The notes below the pieces were generated by a model. That model was not told the DNA's origin. It was given only the letters and a program-made list of their open reading frames with translations, and searched no databases. A DNA stretch of 64,000 nt from an uncultured Duncaniella sp. (GTDB taxonomy: Bacteria; Bacteroidota; Bacteroidia; Bacteroidales; Muribaculaceae): NCBI GenBank assembly GCA_910584825.1, contig CAJUCI010000001.1, forward strand, positions 1 through 64,000, written 5' to 3'. The position numbers and the translations under genes are program-made. Positions 43,948 to 51,873 of the stretch are shown here, piece after piece. How positions within the stretch are numbered: the stretch's first letter is position 1; each line of letters begins with the position of its first letter.

Positions 43948-45174
43948 ATGAGCGAGGTAGGAGAGATTAGAGAAATACACATCGGGGACTACGACTACCC
44001 GCTGCCCGACGAGCGCATAGCCAAGCACCCGCTGGCCGAGCGCGACAAGTGTCTGCTGCTCGTGCGTCAGCCTGACGGCACGCTGTCAACCCGCACGTTT
44101 GCCGAACTGCCCGCACTGTTGCCCGACGACTCGATGCTCGTCTACAACAACACCCGCGTCATCAACGCCCGTCTGCGCTTCCGCAAGGGCGAGGACGGCA
44201 GCGGCGCGCTCATCGAGATATTCTGCCTCGAGCCGCACACCCCGGCCGACTATGCCGTCAACTTCGCCTCGACCGGCCAATGCTCGTGGAACTGCCTCGT
44301 GGGCAACTCCAAGCGATGGAAGGAAGGCCCGCTCACCCGCCGCGTCACCGTCGGCGGTCGCGACGTCACCCTCACGGCCACCCGCGAGAGTAAGGACGGA
44401 GCCTCGTCGGTAGTGCGTTTCGCATGGGACTGCCCCGAAGTCACTTTCAGCTCCATCATCTCGGCACTCGGCGAGATACCCATACCGCCGTACCTCAACC
44501 GCTCGACCGAAGAGAGCGACTCGCACGACTATCAGACCGTCTACTCGCGCATCGAAGGCTCGGTGGCCGCCCCTACCGCCGGACTCCACTTCACCCCCGC
44601 CGTGCTTGAGGCCATCGACCGTCGCGGCATACCCCGCCGCGAACTCACGCTGCATGTCGGGGCCGGAACATTCCAGCCGGTAAAGAGCGACACCATAGGC
44701 GAGCACGAGATGCACAACGAATTTATAGCCGTGCCCCGCGCACTCATCGCCGAACTCGCCGCCACCACCCGCCGCGTCATCGCCGTCGGCACCACCTCGG
44801 TGCGCACGCTCGAGAGCCTTTATCACCTCGGCTGCATGCTCCATGCCGGGCTCGACGCATCCACCCTCCCGCAGTGGTATCCCTACAGCCCCGACCATCC
44901 GCATCTCAGCGTCAGCGACTCCATGCAGGCCATCCTGCGCCATCTCGACGCCACGGGAGCCGACACCTTCATAGCCTCGACACGACTCATGATAGCCCCC
45001 GGCTATGACTACCGCGTAGTGCGCGGCATGGTCACCAACTTCCACCAGCCCCGCTCCACCCTCCTCCTGTTGGTGTCAGCCTTCCTCGGCGAATGGCGTC
45101 GCATCTATGACTACGCCCTCGCCGGCGACTACCGCTTCCTCTCCTACGGCGACGCCTGCCTCTTCCTGCGCTGA
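43948..45174 (+). CDS. queA: tRNA preQ1(34) SAM ribosyltransferase-isomerase
   Basis: Penultimate step of queuosine synthesis, adding the ribosyl part of SAM to preQ1 at tRNA position 34. It has 408 residues from the ATG at 43948; a GTG two codons earlier overlaps the rpe stop. DYDYPLPDERIAKHPL, then SMLVYNNTRVINARL (about 65-79), YQTVYSRIEGSVAAPTAGLHFT (about 192-213) and the C-terminal TNFHQPRSTLLLLVSAFLG are family motifs. It is the end of the run; a terminator hairpin follows at 45191-45219. Other queuosine genes are not in the window. Confidence 0.95.
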   Translation: MSEVGEIREIHIGDYDYPLPDERIAKHPLAERDKCLLLVRQPDGTLSTRTFAELPALLPDDSMLVYNNTRVINARLRFRKGEDGSGALIEIFCLEPHTPADYAVNFASTGQCSWNCLVGNSKRWKEGPLTRRVTVGGRDVTLTATRESKDGASSVVRFAWDCPEVTFSSIISALGEIPIPPYLNRSTEESDSHDYQTVYSRIEGSVAAPTAGLHFTPAVLEAIDRRGIPRRELTLHVGAGTFQPVKSDTIGEHEMHNEFIAVPRALIAELAATTRRVIAVGTTSVRTLESLYHLGCMLHAGLDASTLPQWYPYSPDHPHLSVSDSMQAILRHLDATGADTFIASTRLMIAPGYDYRVVRGMVTNFHQPRSTLLLLVSAFLGEWRRIYDYALAGDYRFLSYGDACLFLR

Positions 45175-45190
45175 CCGCTGACCGCACCTA

Positions 45191-45219
45191 ACGGGATATG
45201 CCTCAAAGGCGCATCCCGT
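45191..45219 (+). terminator. Terminator after queA
   Basis: ACGGGATATGCC (45191-45202) pairs with GGCGCATCCCGT (45208-45219), one mismatch and one wobble, with a 5-base loop, followed by the T-rich CTACTTATCTTATTTTC. It separates queA from the LruC-like gene. Confidence 0.65.
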
Positions 45220-45340
45220 CTACTTATCTTATTTTCATCTATTTTCTTCGTCGCGTCACATCGTGTTAATAGTAATACCGGGGTGGGACTTGTTAAAAAA
45301 CATGTTTGAGTACGCAAGTATTGTTAATTTTTGCTAAAAA

Positions 45341-45371
45341 TTTGGGGGGGTAGTTTTTATCCGTACCTTTG
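45341..45371 (+). promoter_or_regulatory. Promoter of the LruC-like gene
   Basis: TTTG (45341-45344), a 19-base spacer and TACCTTTG (45364-45371) fit the consensus. A run of seven G follows the TTTG. The leader is long, about 105 bases, A/C-rich and without a clear hairpin, so control at the RNA level is possible. Confidence 0.7.
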
Positions 45372-45480
45372 GACACATTTCGACACTGCTTTATGATTTA
45401 AGACCTACTTTTATCTAAAAACAATGCCTAAATAGACCAAAACACAAATCGTAACTAACAATACTTAACCTACTTACTAC

Positions 45481-48162
45481 ATGAAAATAAGATTTTCAGC
45501 CGGAGGCATGGCTACCATCATCGCCGGCTTAGGGTTGGCGGCATGCCAGGCCGACAAAATCGAAACACCGGCATCAGAATTGTACAATAGGGAATTCATC
45601 AAACAATTTGGAGCATTTGACCGCTCTCATGACTGGATGATGGCCAAGCGCGTAAAGGCTAACGTTGACCCGTCTATGACTGCCGGAGCAAGTGTTGTAG
45701 AAATATTCAACAGCATGCCCGGTTCTGCCGATTGCCGTATTGCCGCACGTTACACGGCATCGACCCGCGAGTTTGAGTTTGATTTCCCAAAGGAAGCCAA
45801 GGAGGCATATGTCCAGATTCGTGACGAAGAGGGCATCACAACATTTGCCGGCTACATGCCGGTCGTTGACGGGGTGCTTAACATCAGCCGTCGCAACAGC
45901 TCAAGAGCCACAGCATCAGTGTCACTGATTGACCTTTCGGGAAGTAAAGCTATCGGCACATTTCCCGTAGACAAGTCTTACAACCAGTCATTTTGGCAAT
46001 CATATAACGGCGGTCAACTTTGGGAAAACAGGATAGCCCCGACGGAAATTGACACGGAAAAAACCACATCATTATTCAATGGTAGCGAAACATTGTCAGA
46101 CTGGGGAACAGGCGAAGTGTCCCTTGATAAGACGAAATTTGAGAATCTGCCAAGCGACCGTCTTGAAATCACAGTCACATATGGATTCACCGAAGGCTAC
46201 ACAGGTGACACGCCACAGTGGGCATTGAAATGCATGAATGGTGATTGGCCTATACTAAATGCCTGTGAGAACGGTTATGTGATAAATGAATGGAATACTG
46301 TTTTGGAGCCTTCACCAAAAACTTTCACCCTCGAAAGTAATGATGTGACCAACGCCAAACTATACGGCCTCGCAATTCAGGGTCGTGGCATAACTGTCAC
46401 CGACGTGTCAGTCCGACAGCTCACTCCCTCCAAGACCGACAATTCTCAAAGGGCATCGCTCAGCGACGCGTTCAAATTCTATGGCATGACTACAGGCTCG
46501 ACCGATTGGCAGTCGTTTAAGAACGGAAGCTGGCTCAAAGGCACCCCTTCTACTGAAGAGGGACGTAAAATCACCGACCTTATCCCCATCATCGGAAAGG
46601 ATGGTGTATTCAACGAGGGCATAAAGGAAATCAACGGTCAATGGAACTGTAATCTACATCAGTATGCTGACCGTCTCCAACCCGCTGCAGGTGTAGAATA
46701 TGTTGTCAAGGAGAAATCTACAATATCGCTCGAATACTTCTACGGAGCCACGGCCAACTATAACTCATTCGGATACTTCTATTATAATGCCGGAGAGTCG
46801 CAAGAGGAGATAATGAAGAGGCCGAAATTCCTCCTCATGTATGATGCCTGCCCGGGAAGCAACCTCGGATTCCAAACTTCTGAAGGCGGTGAGTACAGCA
46901 GTTTTACACCTTACGTGCCATCCGATGCCCTTGATGGCATGTATGTACCCGGAGGCACCGATTGGGACGCATGGAAAACTCTGCCTAATCAGGTAATATC
47001 GCAGGAGAGCGATGGATATTCAGGTTATGACGCACGTGTCCGCTCAACCAATTATGACCTTGTCTATTACGAGTTTGATGCAAATGGCAATGTGACAAAA
47101 GCCGATTACGAGTTCCCTGCAGGGACACACGTGGCATTCTTCGTCGTCACAGGCGGCCGCTATCGTTTCGACCGCGAGGGCACCTCTACCAAGCTTATCG
47201 ACAACGAGGTAGTCACCTTCTCGCTGCCCTGGATGAATAAGCTAATCGGAAATACAGCCAACGATGGCCATAGTCACTACAAAAAAGACCAAGGCGGATG
47301 GCAGTCTGACGAAGTCGACCAGGCAGAAGGCGATGACCCCAAACTGGCTTTCGTGACCTATCGATGGAACGGCCAGTATGTACTCGGCACGGAAGATGCC
47401 GGAACCTACGGTGACCATGACATGAATGACATACTGTTTTTCGTAAACGGTAGCATCGTACCTGAAACACCTACCGAAGAACTTGACAAGAAGGGTTACA
47501 CATGGCAATCATGGATTCTTGCCGCCGAGGACCTTGGCGGAGCACATGACTACGACTTCAACGATGTAGTTATAGGCCTGTCACACTTCTCCACAAATAT
47601 CGAAAGTAACGGCACAACTACCACCGAGGGCAGTGATTATTTCACAGTCACACCTCTTGCCGCCGGCGGTACACTCCCCGTCTACCTCAAATACAACGGA
47701 CAGTATCTCGACCCCGATGCTGAAAGCGGTCTGAGCAACAACAAGGTAGAATTCCACAGCCTGTTTGGAGTATCATCCAACACCGTCCACAATGCCGGTT
47801 CGTTTGCCGGTCCGGGAAAGAAAATCAGAGTCAAATGTGACAGGAATTTCAGCCTTGCAGAATTTATCGGCCATACCAAGACCGGCGAAAGCGGACACGG
47901 CTTCACTATCGAGGTAGATGGAGTACAGGGCGCGCTTAACAACATATCATTCACTGCCGGAGAAGAGGCCCCGCAGATATTGCTGTTCGAGGGAGTATGG
48001 CGTTGGCCTAAAGAGTCAACCCCAATTCAGACTGCATACCCCCATTTCACACAGTGGGCACAAAATTCCAAGCTAATGGAATGGACCAAGAGCTATGAAT
48101 CGGGTGCAGTCGTTTATCACGGATGGCGTCCGTCAGAAGACATGCCCGACGACAACCAATGA
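45481..48162 (+). CDS. LruC/DUF4842-type surface lipoprotein
   Basis: An 893-residue predicted lipoprotein; the signal peptide ends GLAAC with C22 lipidated. The middle of the protein (about 30-600) has beta-rich, carbohydrate-binding-like segments. Two acidic repeats follow: YVLGTEDAGTYGDHDMNDIL near 634-656 and ILAAEDLGGAHDYDFNDVVI near 678-700. Such D.D.ND motifs mark LruC/DUF4114/DUF4842 domains and may bind calcium. Base composition is visibly lower in GC than the flanking genes, with less biased codons. It stands alone between its own promoter and terminator. The role is unknown; adhesion or matrix binding is a guess from family context. Confidence 0.75.
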   Translation: MKIRFSAGGMATIIAGLGLAACQADKIETPASELYNREFIKQFGAFDRSHDWMMAKRVKANVDPSMTAGASVVEIFNSMPGSADCRIAARYTASTREFEFDFPKEAKEAYVQIRDEEGITTFAGYMPVVDGVLNISRRNSSRATASVSLIDLSGSKAIGTFPVDKSYNQSFWQSYNGGQLWENRIAPTEIDTEKTTSLFNGSETLSDWGTGEVSLDKTKFENLPSDRLEITVTYGFTEGYTGDTPQWALKCMNGDWPILNACENGYVINEWNTVLEPSPKTFTLESNDVTNAKLYGLAIQGRGITVTDVSVRQLTPSKTDNSQRASLSDAFKFYGMTTGSTDWQSFKNGSWLKGTPSTEEGRKITDLIPIIGKDGVFNEGIKEINGQWNCNLHQYADRLQPAAGVEYVVKEKSTISLEYFYGATANYNSFGYFYYNAGESQEEIMKRPKFLLMYDACPGSNLGFQTSEGGEYSSFTPYVPSDALDGMYVPGGTDWDAWKTLPNQVISQESDGYSGYDARVRSTNYDLVYYEFDANGNVTKADYEFPAGTHVAFFVVTGGRYRFDREGTSTKLIDNEVVTFSLPWMNKLIGNTANDGHSHYKKDQGGWQSDEVDQAEGDDPKLAFVTYRWNGQYVLGTEDAGTYGDHDMNDILFFVNGSIVPETPTEELDKKGYTWQSWILAAEDLGGAHDYDFNDVVIGLSHFSTNIESNGTTTTEGSDYFTVTPLAAGGTLPVYLKYNGQYLDPDAESGLSNNKVEFHSLFGVSSNTVHNAGSFAGPGKKIRVKCDRNFSLAEFIGHTKTGESGHGFTIEVDGVQGALNNISFTAGEEAPQILLFEGVWRWPKESTPIQTAYPHFTQWAQNSKLMEWTKSYESGAVVYHGWRPSEDMPDDNQ

Positions 48163-48246
48163 TGATAAAATTTAGGCATAAATCTGTTAAGCAAGCCTTT
48201 GTTAAAGACTTACTTAAATCTTAGGTAATTTTTTATTTAGGTTATC

Positions 48247-48286
48247 GACTGTCGCCGTCCGCCCGGATACGCGACAGTCATTTTTA
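48247..48286 (+). terminator. Terminator after the LruC-like gene
   Basis: GACTGTCG (48247-48254) and CGACAGTC (48272-48279) form a perfect 8-base stem, with a 17-base loop, followed by ATTTTTATTTAT. Confidence 0.75.
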
Positions 48287-48375
48287 TTTATACTCTCGGT
48301 GTGTTGCATAACTGTATAAGTGCCGTGCTGTAGCGATGGCTGGCGGGTGTTTTCGGGGGCATTGGTGACAAACTT

Positions 48376-48406
48376 TTTGCGGTTAAAATGATTTTCATTA
48401 CCTTTG
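48376..48406 (+). promoter_or_regulatory. Promoter of the DUF5106-like gene
   Basis: TTTG (48376-48379), a 19-base spacer and TACCTTTG (48399-48406) form an exact consensus promoter 55 bases before the start codon. The remainder of 48287-48375 shows nothing notable. Confidence 0.7.
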
Positions 48407-48460
48407 TGATTGCATAAAACCGTTCTTATGCGCTGTATTTTATTCACTCACTTGTAGCAA

Positions 48461-49354
48461 ATGAAAATCAAACTGTTTCTGCTCTCTCTGCTGATGCTTG
48501 CGGGCGTGGTGCCCGGGGCGATGGCGCAGACTGACACATATTTCCCTTATCCCATTGTGCCCGACTCGATTAGCTCGTTTCAGGGCCGCTGTAATTATCT
48601 CGCCGACCACTTCTGGGATTTCTGCGAACTGACAAAGGCTTTTTCGGCCAAGCAGAAGATGGCCAAGGAGATGAAGGTGTATCTCTCCGTAGTGGCCAAC
48701 GCCGAGCCTGACCGCGCTGTGGCCGGAGTAAACGCTCTGATGAAGAAGCTCGAGAAGCAGCCTAAGGACCAGCTGTTCATGGCCACTGTGGCCGAATCAG
48801 AGCTATATGGCGACTCAGCCGAGCTGTGGATTGACGCGCTTTATCTGCCTTTTGCCGAGGCCGTTGTGGCCAACAAACGTGTATCGAAGGCCGAGAAGGC
48901 CCGCTTTGCCCAGCAGGCCGAGGTGTTGCGCAACTCGCTTGTGGGACACCGCGTCCCCTCGCTCCCCTACACCAAGCTTGACGGCAGCGTGGGCAATCTG
49001 CAGAACGATTCAGCCGATGTGGTCATAGTGTTTTTCAACGACCCCGACTGCTCAGACTGCTCGCTGGCGCGCATACGCCTGGATGCCGACATCTCGATGA
49101 ACGAGCTTATACGCGACGGTGTGGCCAAGGTCGTGGCCATCTCGCTCGCCGAGCCTGACGAGGAGTGGCGCAAGAGCGTGGAGGGTTATCCCGCCTCGTG
49201 GACCGTCGGTGCAGCTCCCGACGCCGACCTGACTGTCGACCTCCGCGCCGGCACTCCCGACTTCTATATCATTGGCCGCAACAATATCATCCGTTACAAG
49301 CACCTCAACATCGACCAAGTGCTCGACGTCACCCGTCAGCTCAAAAAACGGTAA
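48461..49354 (+). CDS. DUF5106-like protein with a thioredoxin-fold domain
   Basis: A 297-residue exported protein. The signal peptide is MKIKLFLLSLLMLAGVVPG, cut near AMAQ. Residues 30-150 resemble the Bacteroidota DUF5106 domain (YFPYPIVPDSISSFQGRCNY, then DHFWDFCEL). Residues about 160-297 form a TlpA/redoxin-like domain with a CxxC site in DPDCSDCSLARIRLD and GTPDFYIIGRNNII near the end. It may reduce or isomerise periplasmic disulfides. It is followed by a DoxX gene after an AT-rich repeat. Confidence 0.8.
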   Translation: MKIKLFLLSLLMLAGVVPGAMAQTDTYFPYPIVPDSISSFQGRCNYLADHFWDFCELTKAFSAKQKMAKEMKVYLSVVANAEPDRAVAGVNALMKKLEKQPKDQLFMATVAESELYGDSAELWIDALYLPFAEAVVANKRVSKAEKARFAQQAEVLRNSLVGHRVPSLPYTKLDGSVGNLQNDSADVVIVFFNDPDCSDCSLARIRLDADISMNELIRDGVAKVVAISLAEPDEEWRKSVEGYPASWTVGAAPDADLTVDLRAGTPDFYIIGRNNIIRYKHLNIDQVLDVTRQLKKR

Positions 49355-49360
49355 GCAGGC

Positions 49361-49395
49361 CCAATTTTAAATTTTCCATTCTAAATTTTCCATTC
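49361..49395. repeat. AT-rich TTTTAAATTTTCC repeat before the DoxX gene
   Basis: Two units of AATTTTAAATTTTCCATT-type sequence, ending about ten bases before the DoxX-like start codon. It belongs to the same family as 20230-20424 and 50034-50066. Confidence 0.65.
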
Positions 49396-49405
49396 ACAAC
49401 TCCAT

Positions 49406-49915
49406 ATGTCCTGGCTATATTCTCCGATTACCAATGCGTTTCTGCGCATGACGGGCTACACTTACACCAACCTGGCCCGACTGTTCGTGCGCCTGTTTGT
49501 GGGCATCATGCTTCTGCAGTTCGGCATCAGGCATCTTGTCAACTACAACGAACTGTGCGCCACTTTCCCTACGGTCATGGACATGTCATCGTCCACATCG
49601 CTCGTGCTTATGATTATAATCGAGGTGGTGTGCTCGCTGCTCATAATGATGGGATTTCTCACCCGACTGAGCACCATACCGCCTATCATCGCGATGTGTG
49701 CCGCCGAGTATTACATACTTCATGACATGGTGCCCTATCTGCCGGCCTACGGACTCGACTCCACCGACCCCGGCTATCTCCCCATCATGTTCATAGGCAT
49801 TTACATATACATGCTCATAGCCGGCCCGGGCAAGATTTCACTCGACTATTTCATCTCGCTCTATATAATCAATCTCCGTGGCAAAGACGAAGAGGAGGAG
49901 CTGGAGGAAGTCTGA
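49406..49915 (+). CDS. DoxX family membrane protein
   Basis: A 169-residue inner-membrane protein with four hydrophobic segments (about 22-45, 62-82, 85-105, 120-140). LARLFVRLFVGIMLLQFGIRHL at residues 22-43 and the IIEVVCSLLIMMGFLTRLSTIP segment fit the DoxX/DoxD family, whose members are linked to redox or thiol balance. The neighbouring thioredoxin-fold gene agrees with that. The tail is acidic (KDEEEELEEV). Confidence 0.82.
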   Translation: MSWLYSPITNAFLRMTGYTYTNLARLFVRLFVGIMLLQFGIRHLVNYNELCATFPTVMDMSSSTSLVLMIIIEVVCSLLIMMGFLTRLSTIPPIIAMCAAEYYILHDMVPYLPAYGLDSTDPGYLPIMFIGIYIYMLIAGPGKISLDYFISLYIINLRGKDEEEELEEV

Positions 49916-49918
49916 GGC

Positions 49919-50066
49919 AATTAGTAATTAGCAATTAGCAATTAGTAATTCATAGTAAACTAAGCATCTAAAGCCGATGATTTGGCAAGCCAAGCGGCAA
50001 GCCGATTAAGCATTAGCAATCCTTGCGTAAGCCAATTTTAAATTTTCCATTTTAAATTTTAAATTC
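49919..50066. repeat. Composite repeat before mnmA
   Basis: Three parts in order. First, ATTAGYA-type 7-base repeats (49919-49950). Then the GC motif on the minus strand (about 49980-50009; the inverse reads TCGGCTTGCCGCTTGG). Last, TTTTAAATTTTCCATTTT-type repeats (50034-50066), ending two bases before the mnmA start codon. It shows that the three families travel together. Confidence 0.75.
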
Positions 50067-50068
50067 TT

Positions 50069-51142
50069 TTGAAGGTAGCGGTTCTCATATCAGGAGGAGT
50101 TGACAGTGCAGTGGCTGTGCACCGTCTGCTGGAGCAGGGTCATGACCTGCACCTCTTCTATATACGCATCGGTCTTGACACGGACGAGGGTGACTGCTCG
50201 GCCGAGGAGGACATCGAGATGTGCCGTTACATCGCGCGCAAATATGCCCTGCCGTTTGACGTAGTGTCGCTCCATGAGGAGTATTGGGAGAATGTGATGG
50301 AATATGCCCTGCGCACCGTGCGCGAGGGGCTTACACCCAACCCCGACGTGATGTGCAACAAGATGATAAAATTCGGATTCTTCGAGGAGCGATGGGGGCA
50401 TGAGTTTGACCGCACAGCCACCGGCCACTATGCCACAACCCACGTAATCGACGGCCTCACGTGGCTCGGGACGGGCGTTGACCGTGTCAAGGACCAGACC
50501 GACTTCCTCTGCCGCATATCCTACTCCCAGCTGAGCCATCTGATGTTTCCCATCGGCGACCTGCCCAAGGCCGATGTGCGCCGCATAGCCATCGAGACAG
50601 GCATGCCCAACGCATATCGCCGCGACAGTCAGGGCATATGCTTCCTCGGCAAAATCAACTATAACGACTTCATACGCCGCCATCTCGGCGAGAAGCCCGG
50701 AGCCATCATCGAGCTTGAGACAGGACGCAAGCTCGGCGAGCACCGGGGCTTCTGGTTTCACACCATAGGCCAGCGCAAGGGGCTCGGCCTGAGCGGCGGA
50801 CCGTGGTATGTGGTCAAGAAGAATGTCCACGACAATGTGGTCTACGTCTCGCAGGGCTACGGCACCGAAAAGCAGTATGGCCACGTGCTGCACCTCGACG
50901 AGATGCACTGGCTCACGCGTGACCCCTGGCCCGCCGAGTGCGACAAAGTGGACATCACTTTCAAGAACCGCCACACCCCCGACTTCCTCACCGCCCGCCT
51001 CACACGGCTCGGCGAGGGGGAATACGTCATCGACTCCGACGCGCCTGTCCAGGGCATAGCCCCCGGCCAGTTCGCGGTGATATATACCCCCGACAGCCGC
51101 CTCTGCCTCGGCAGCGGCGTAATCACAGGGCGCAAGTTATAA
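50069..51142 (+). CDS. mnmA: tRNA-specific 2-thiouridylase MnmA
   Basis: Adds sulfur to U34 of tRNAs for Lys, Glu and Gln, 357 residues. The start is TTG at 50069, because the protein must begin MKVAVLISGGVDSAV and no ATG lies in frame nearby. SGGVDS (8-13) is the ATP-pyrophosphatase loop. C96 in NPDVMCNKMIKF and C191 in DSQGICFLGK are the catalytic cysteines. The C-terminal part is the beta-barrel domain. The AT-rich repeat immediately upstream must serve as its ribosome-loading region. Confidence 0.94.
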   Translation: MKVAVLISGGVDSAVAVHRLLEQGHDLHLFYIRIGLDTDEGDCSAEEDIEMCRYIARKYALPFDVVSLHEEYWENVMEYALRTVREGLTPNPDVMCNKMIKFGFFEERWGHEFDRTATGHYATTHVIDGLTWLGTGVDRVKDQTDFLCRISYSQLSHLMFPIGDLPKADVRRIAIETGMPNAYRRDSQGICFLGKINYNDFIRRHLGEKPGAIIELETGRKLGEHRGFWFHTIGQRKGLGLSGGPWYVVKKNVHDNVVYVSQGYGTEKQYGHVLHLDEMHWLTRDPWPAECDKVDITFKNRHTPDFLTARLTRLGEGEYVIDSDAPVQGIAPGQFAVIYTPDSRLCLGSGVITGRKL

Positions 51143-51158
51143 CTACTCTCATTCTGAT

Positions 51159-51845
51159 ATGGACAACAACGACATATTCGGCAGCTTCGCCTCATCTGAC
51201 AGCGGCGACGACGGCGCATCGAGAGTGCGTCTGCGCGTGCTCGGCATATCCTACAGCCAGATTCAGAACGGGGCCTATGCACTCATCCTCGCCCAAGTAG
51301 GCGGTCCCTTCCGCATACCCGTGGTGATAGGTGCGGGCGAGGCCCAGGCAATAGCTCTGAAGATGGAGGGGGTGATACCTCCCCGTCCGCTCACCCACGA
51401 CCTATTCACCAGCCTCGGGCATGCCTTCGGCATCGAGCTGACCGAGGTGTTCATCTACCGATTTGAGGACGGGGTGTTCTACTCCGAGCTTACCTTTACC
51501 GACGGCGAGCGCACCGTGACGCTCGACTCGCGCACATCCGACGCCGTGGCCATAGCCATGCGCACCGGCGCACCCATCTACACCACCCCCCGGATTCTCG
51601 CCGAGACCGGCTTTGAGCTTGAGGAGCTTGGCGGAGAGCCTGTGGCCGAGGGGAGCGGCGACGAGGGGGAACTGCGCAACGATGACGACGAGGTGGCCGA
51701 AGTGACACCCGTGCGCACCCCCAAGCTCGAAAACTACACCGTCGAGGAGCTGAAAAAGACCCTCGCCCGCCTCATCGACAATGAGGAATACGAGGAGGCC
51801 GCGCGCGTGGCCGAGATAATCAAACGAAAGGAAAACAACAAGTAA
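51159..51845 (+). CDS. Bifunctional nuclease domain protein (DUF151) with UVR motif
   Basis: A 228-residue protein. Residues about 15-145 form the bifunctional-nuclease (DUF151) domain, with IPVVIGAGEAQAIALKMEGV and LDSRTSDAVAIAMRTGAPIY as family signatures. An acidic linker (about 150-190) follows. The end (ENYTVEELKKTLARLIDNEEYEEAARVAEIIKRKE) is a UvrB/UvrC-type helical motif. Related proteins are reported to have DNase and RNase activity, so a role in nucleic acid processing is likely. It lies 17 bases after mnmA. Confidence 0.9.
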   Translation: MDNNDIFGSFASSDSGDDGASRVRLRVLGISYSQIQNGAYALILAQVGGPFRIPVVIGAGEAQAIALKMEGVIPPRPLTHDLFTSLGHAFGIELTEVFIYRFEDGVFYSELTFTDGERTVTLDSRTSDAVAIAMRTGAPIYTTPRILAETGFELEELGGEPVAEGSGDEGELRNDDDEVAEVTPVRTPKLENYTVEELKKTLARLIDNEEYEEAARVAEIIKRKENNK

Positions 51846-51873
51846 CCCCACTACAACCCCCACCTTAACCGCC

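Noticed and set aside
44086..45045. 319-codon open frame on the minus strand over queA
   Set aside because: Shadow frame; the plus-strand queA has clear family motifs along its whole length.
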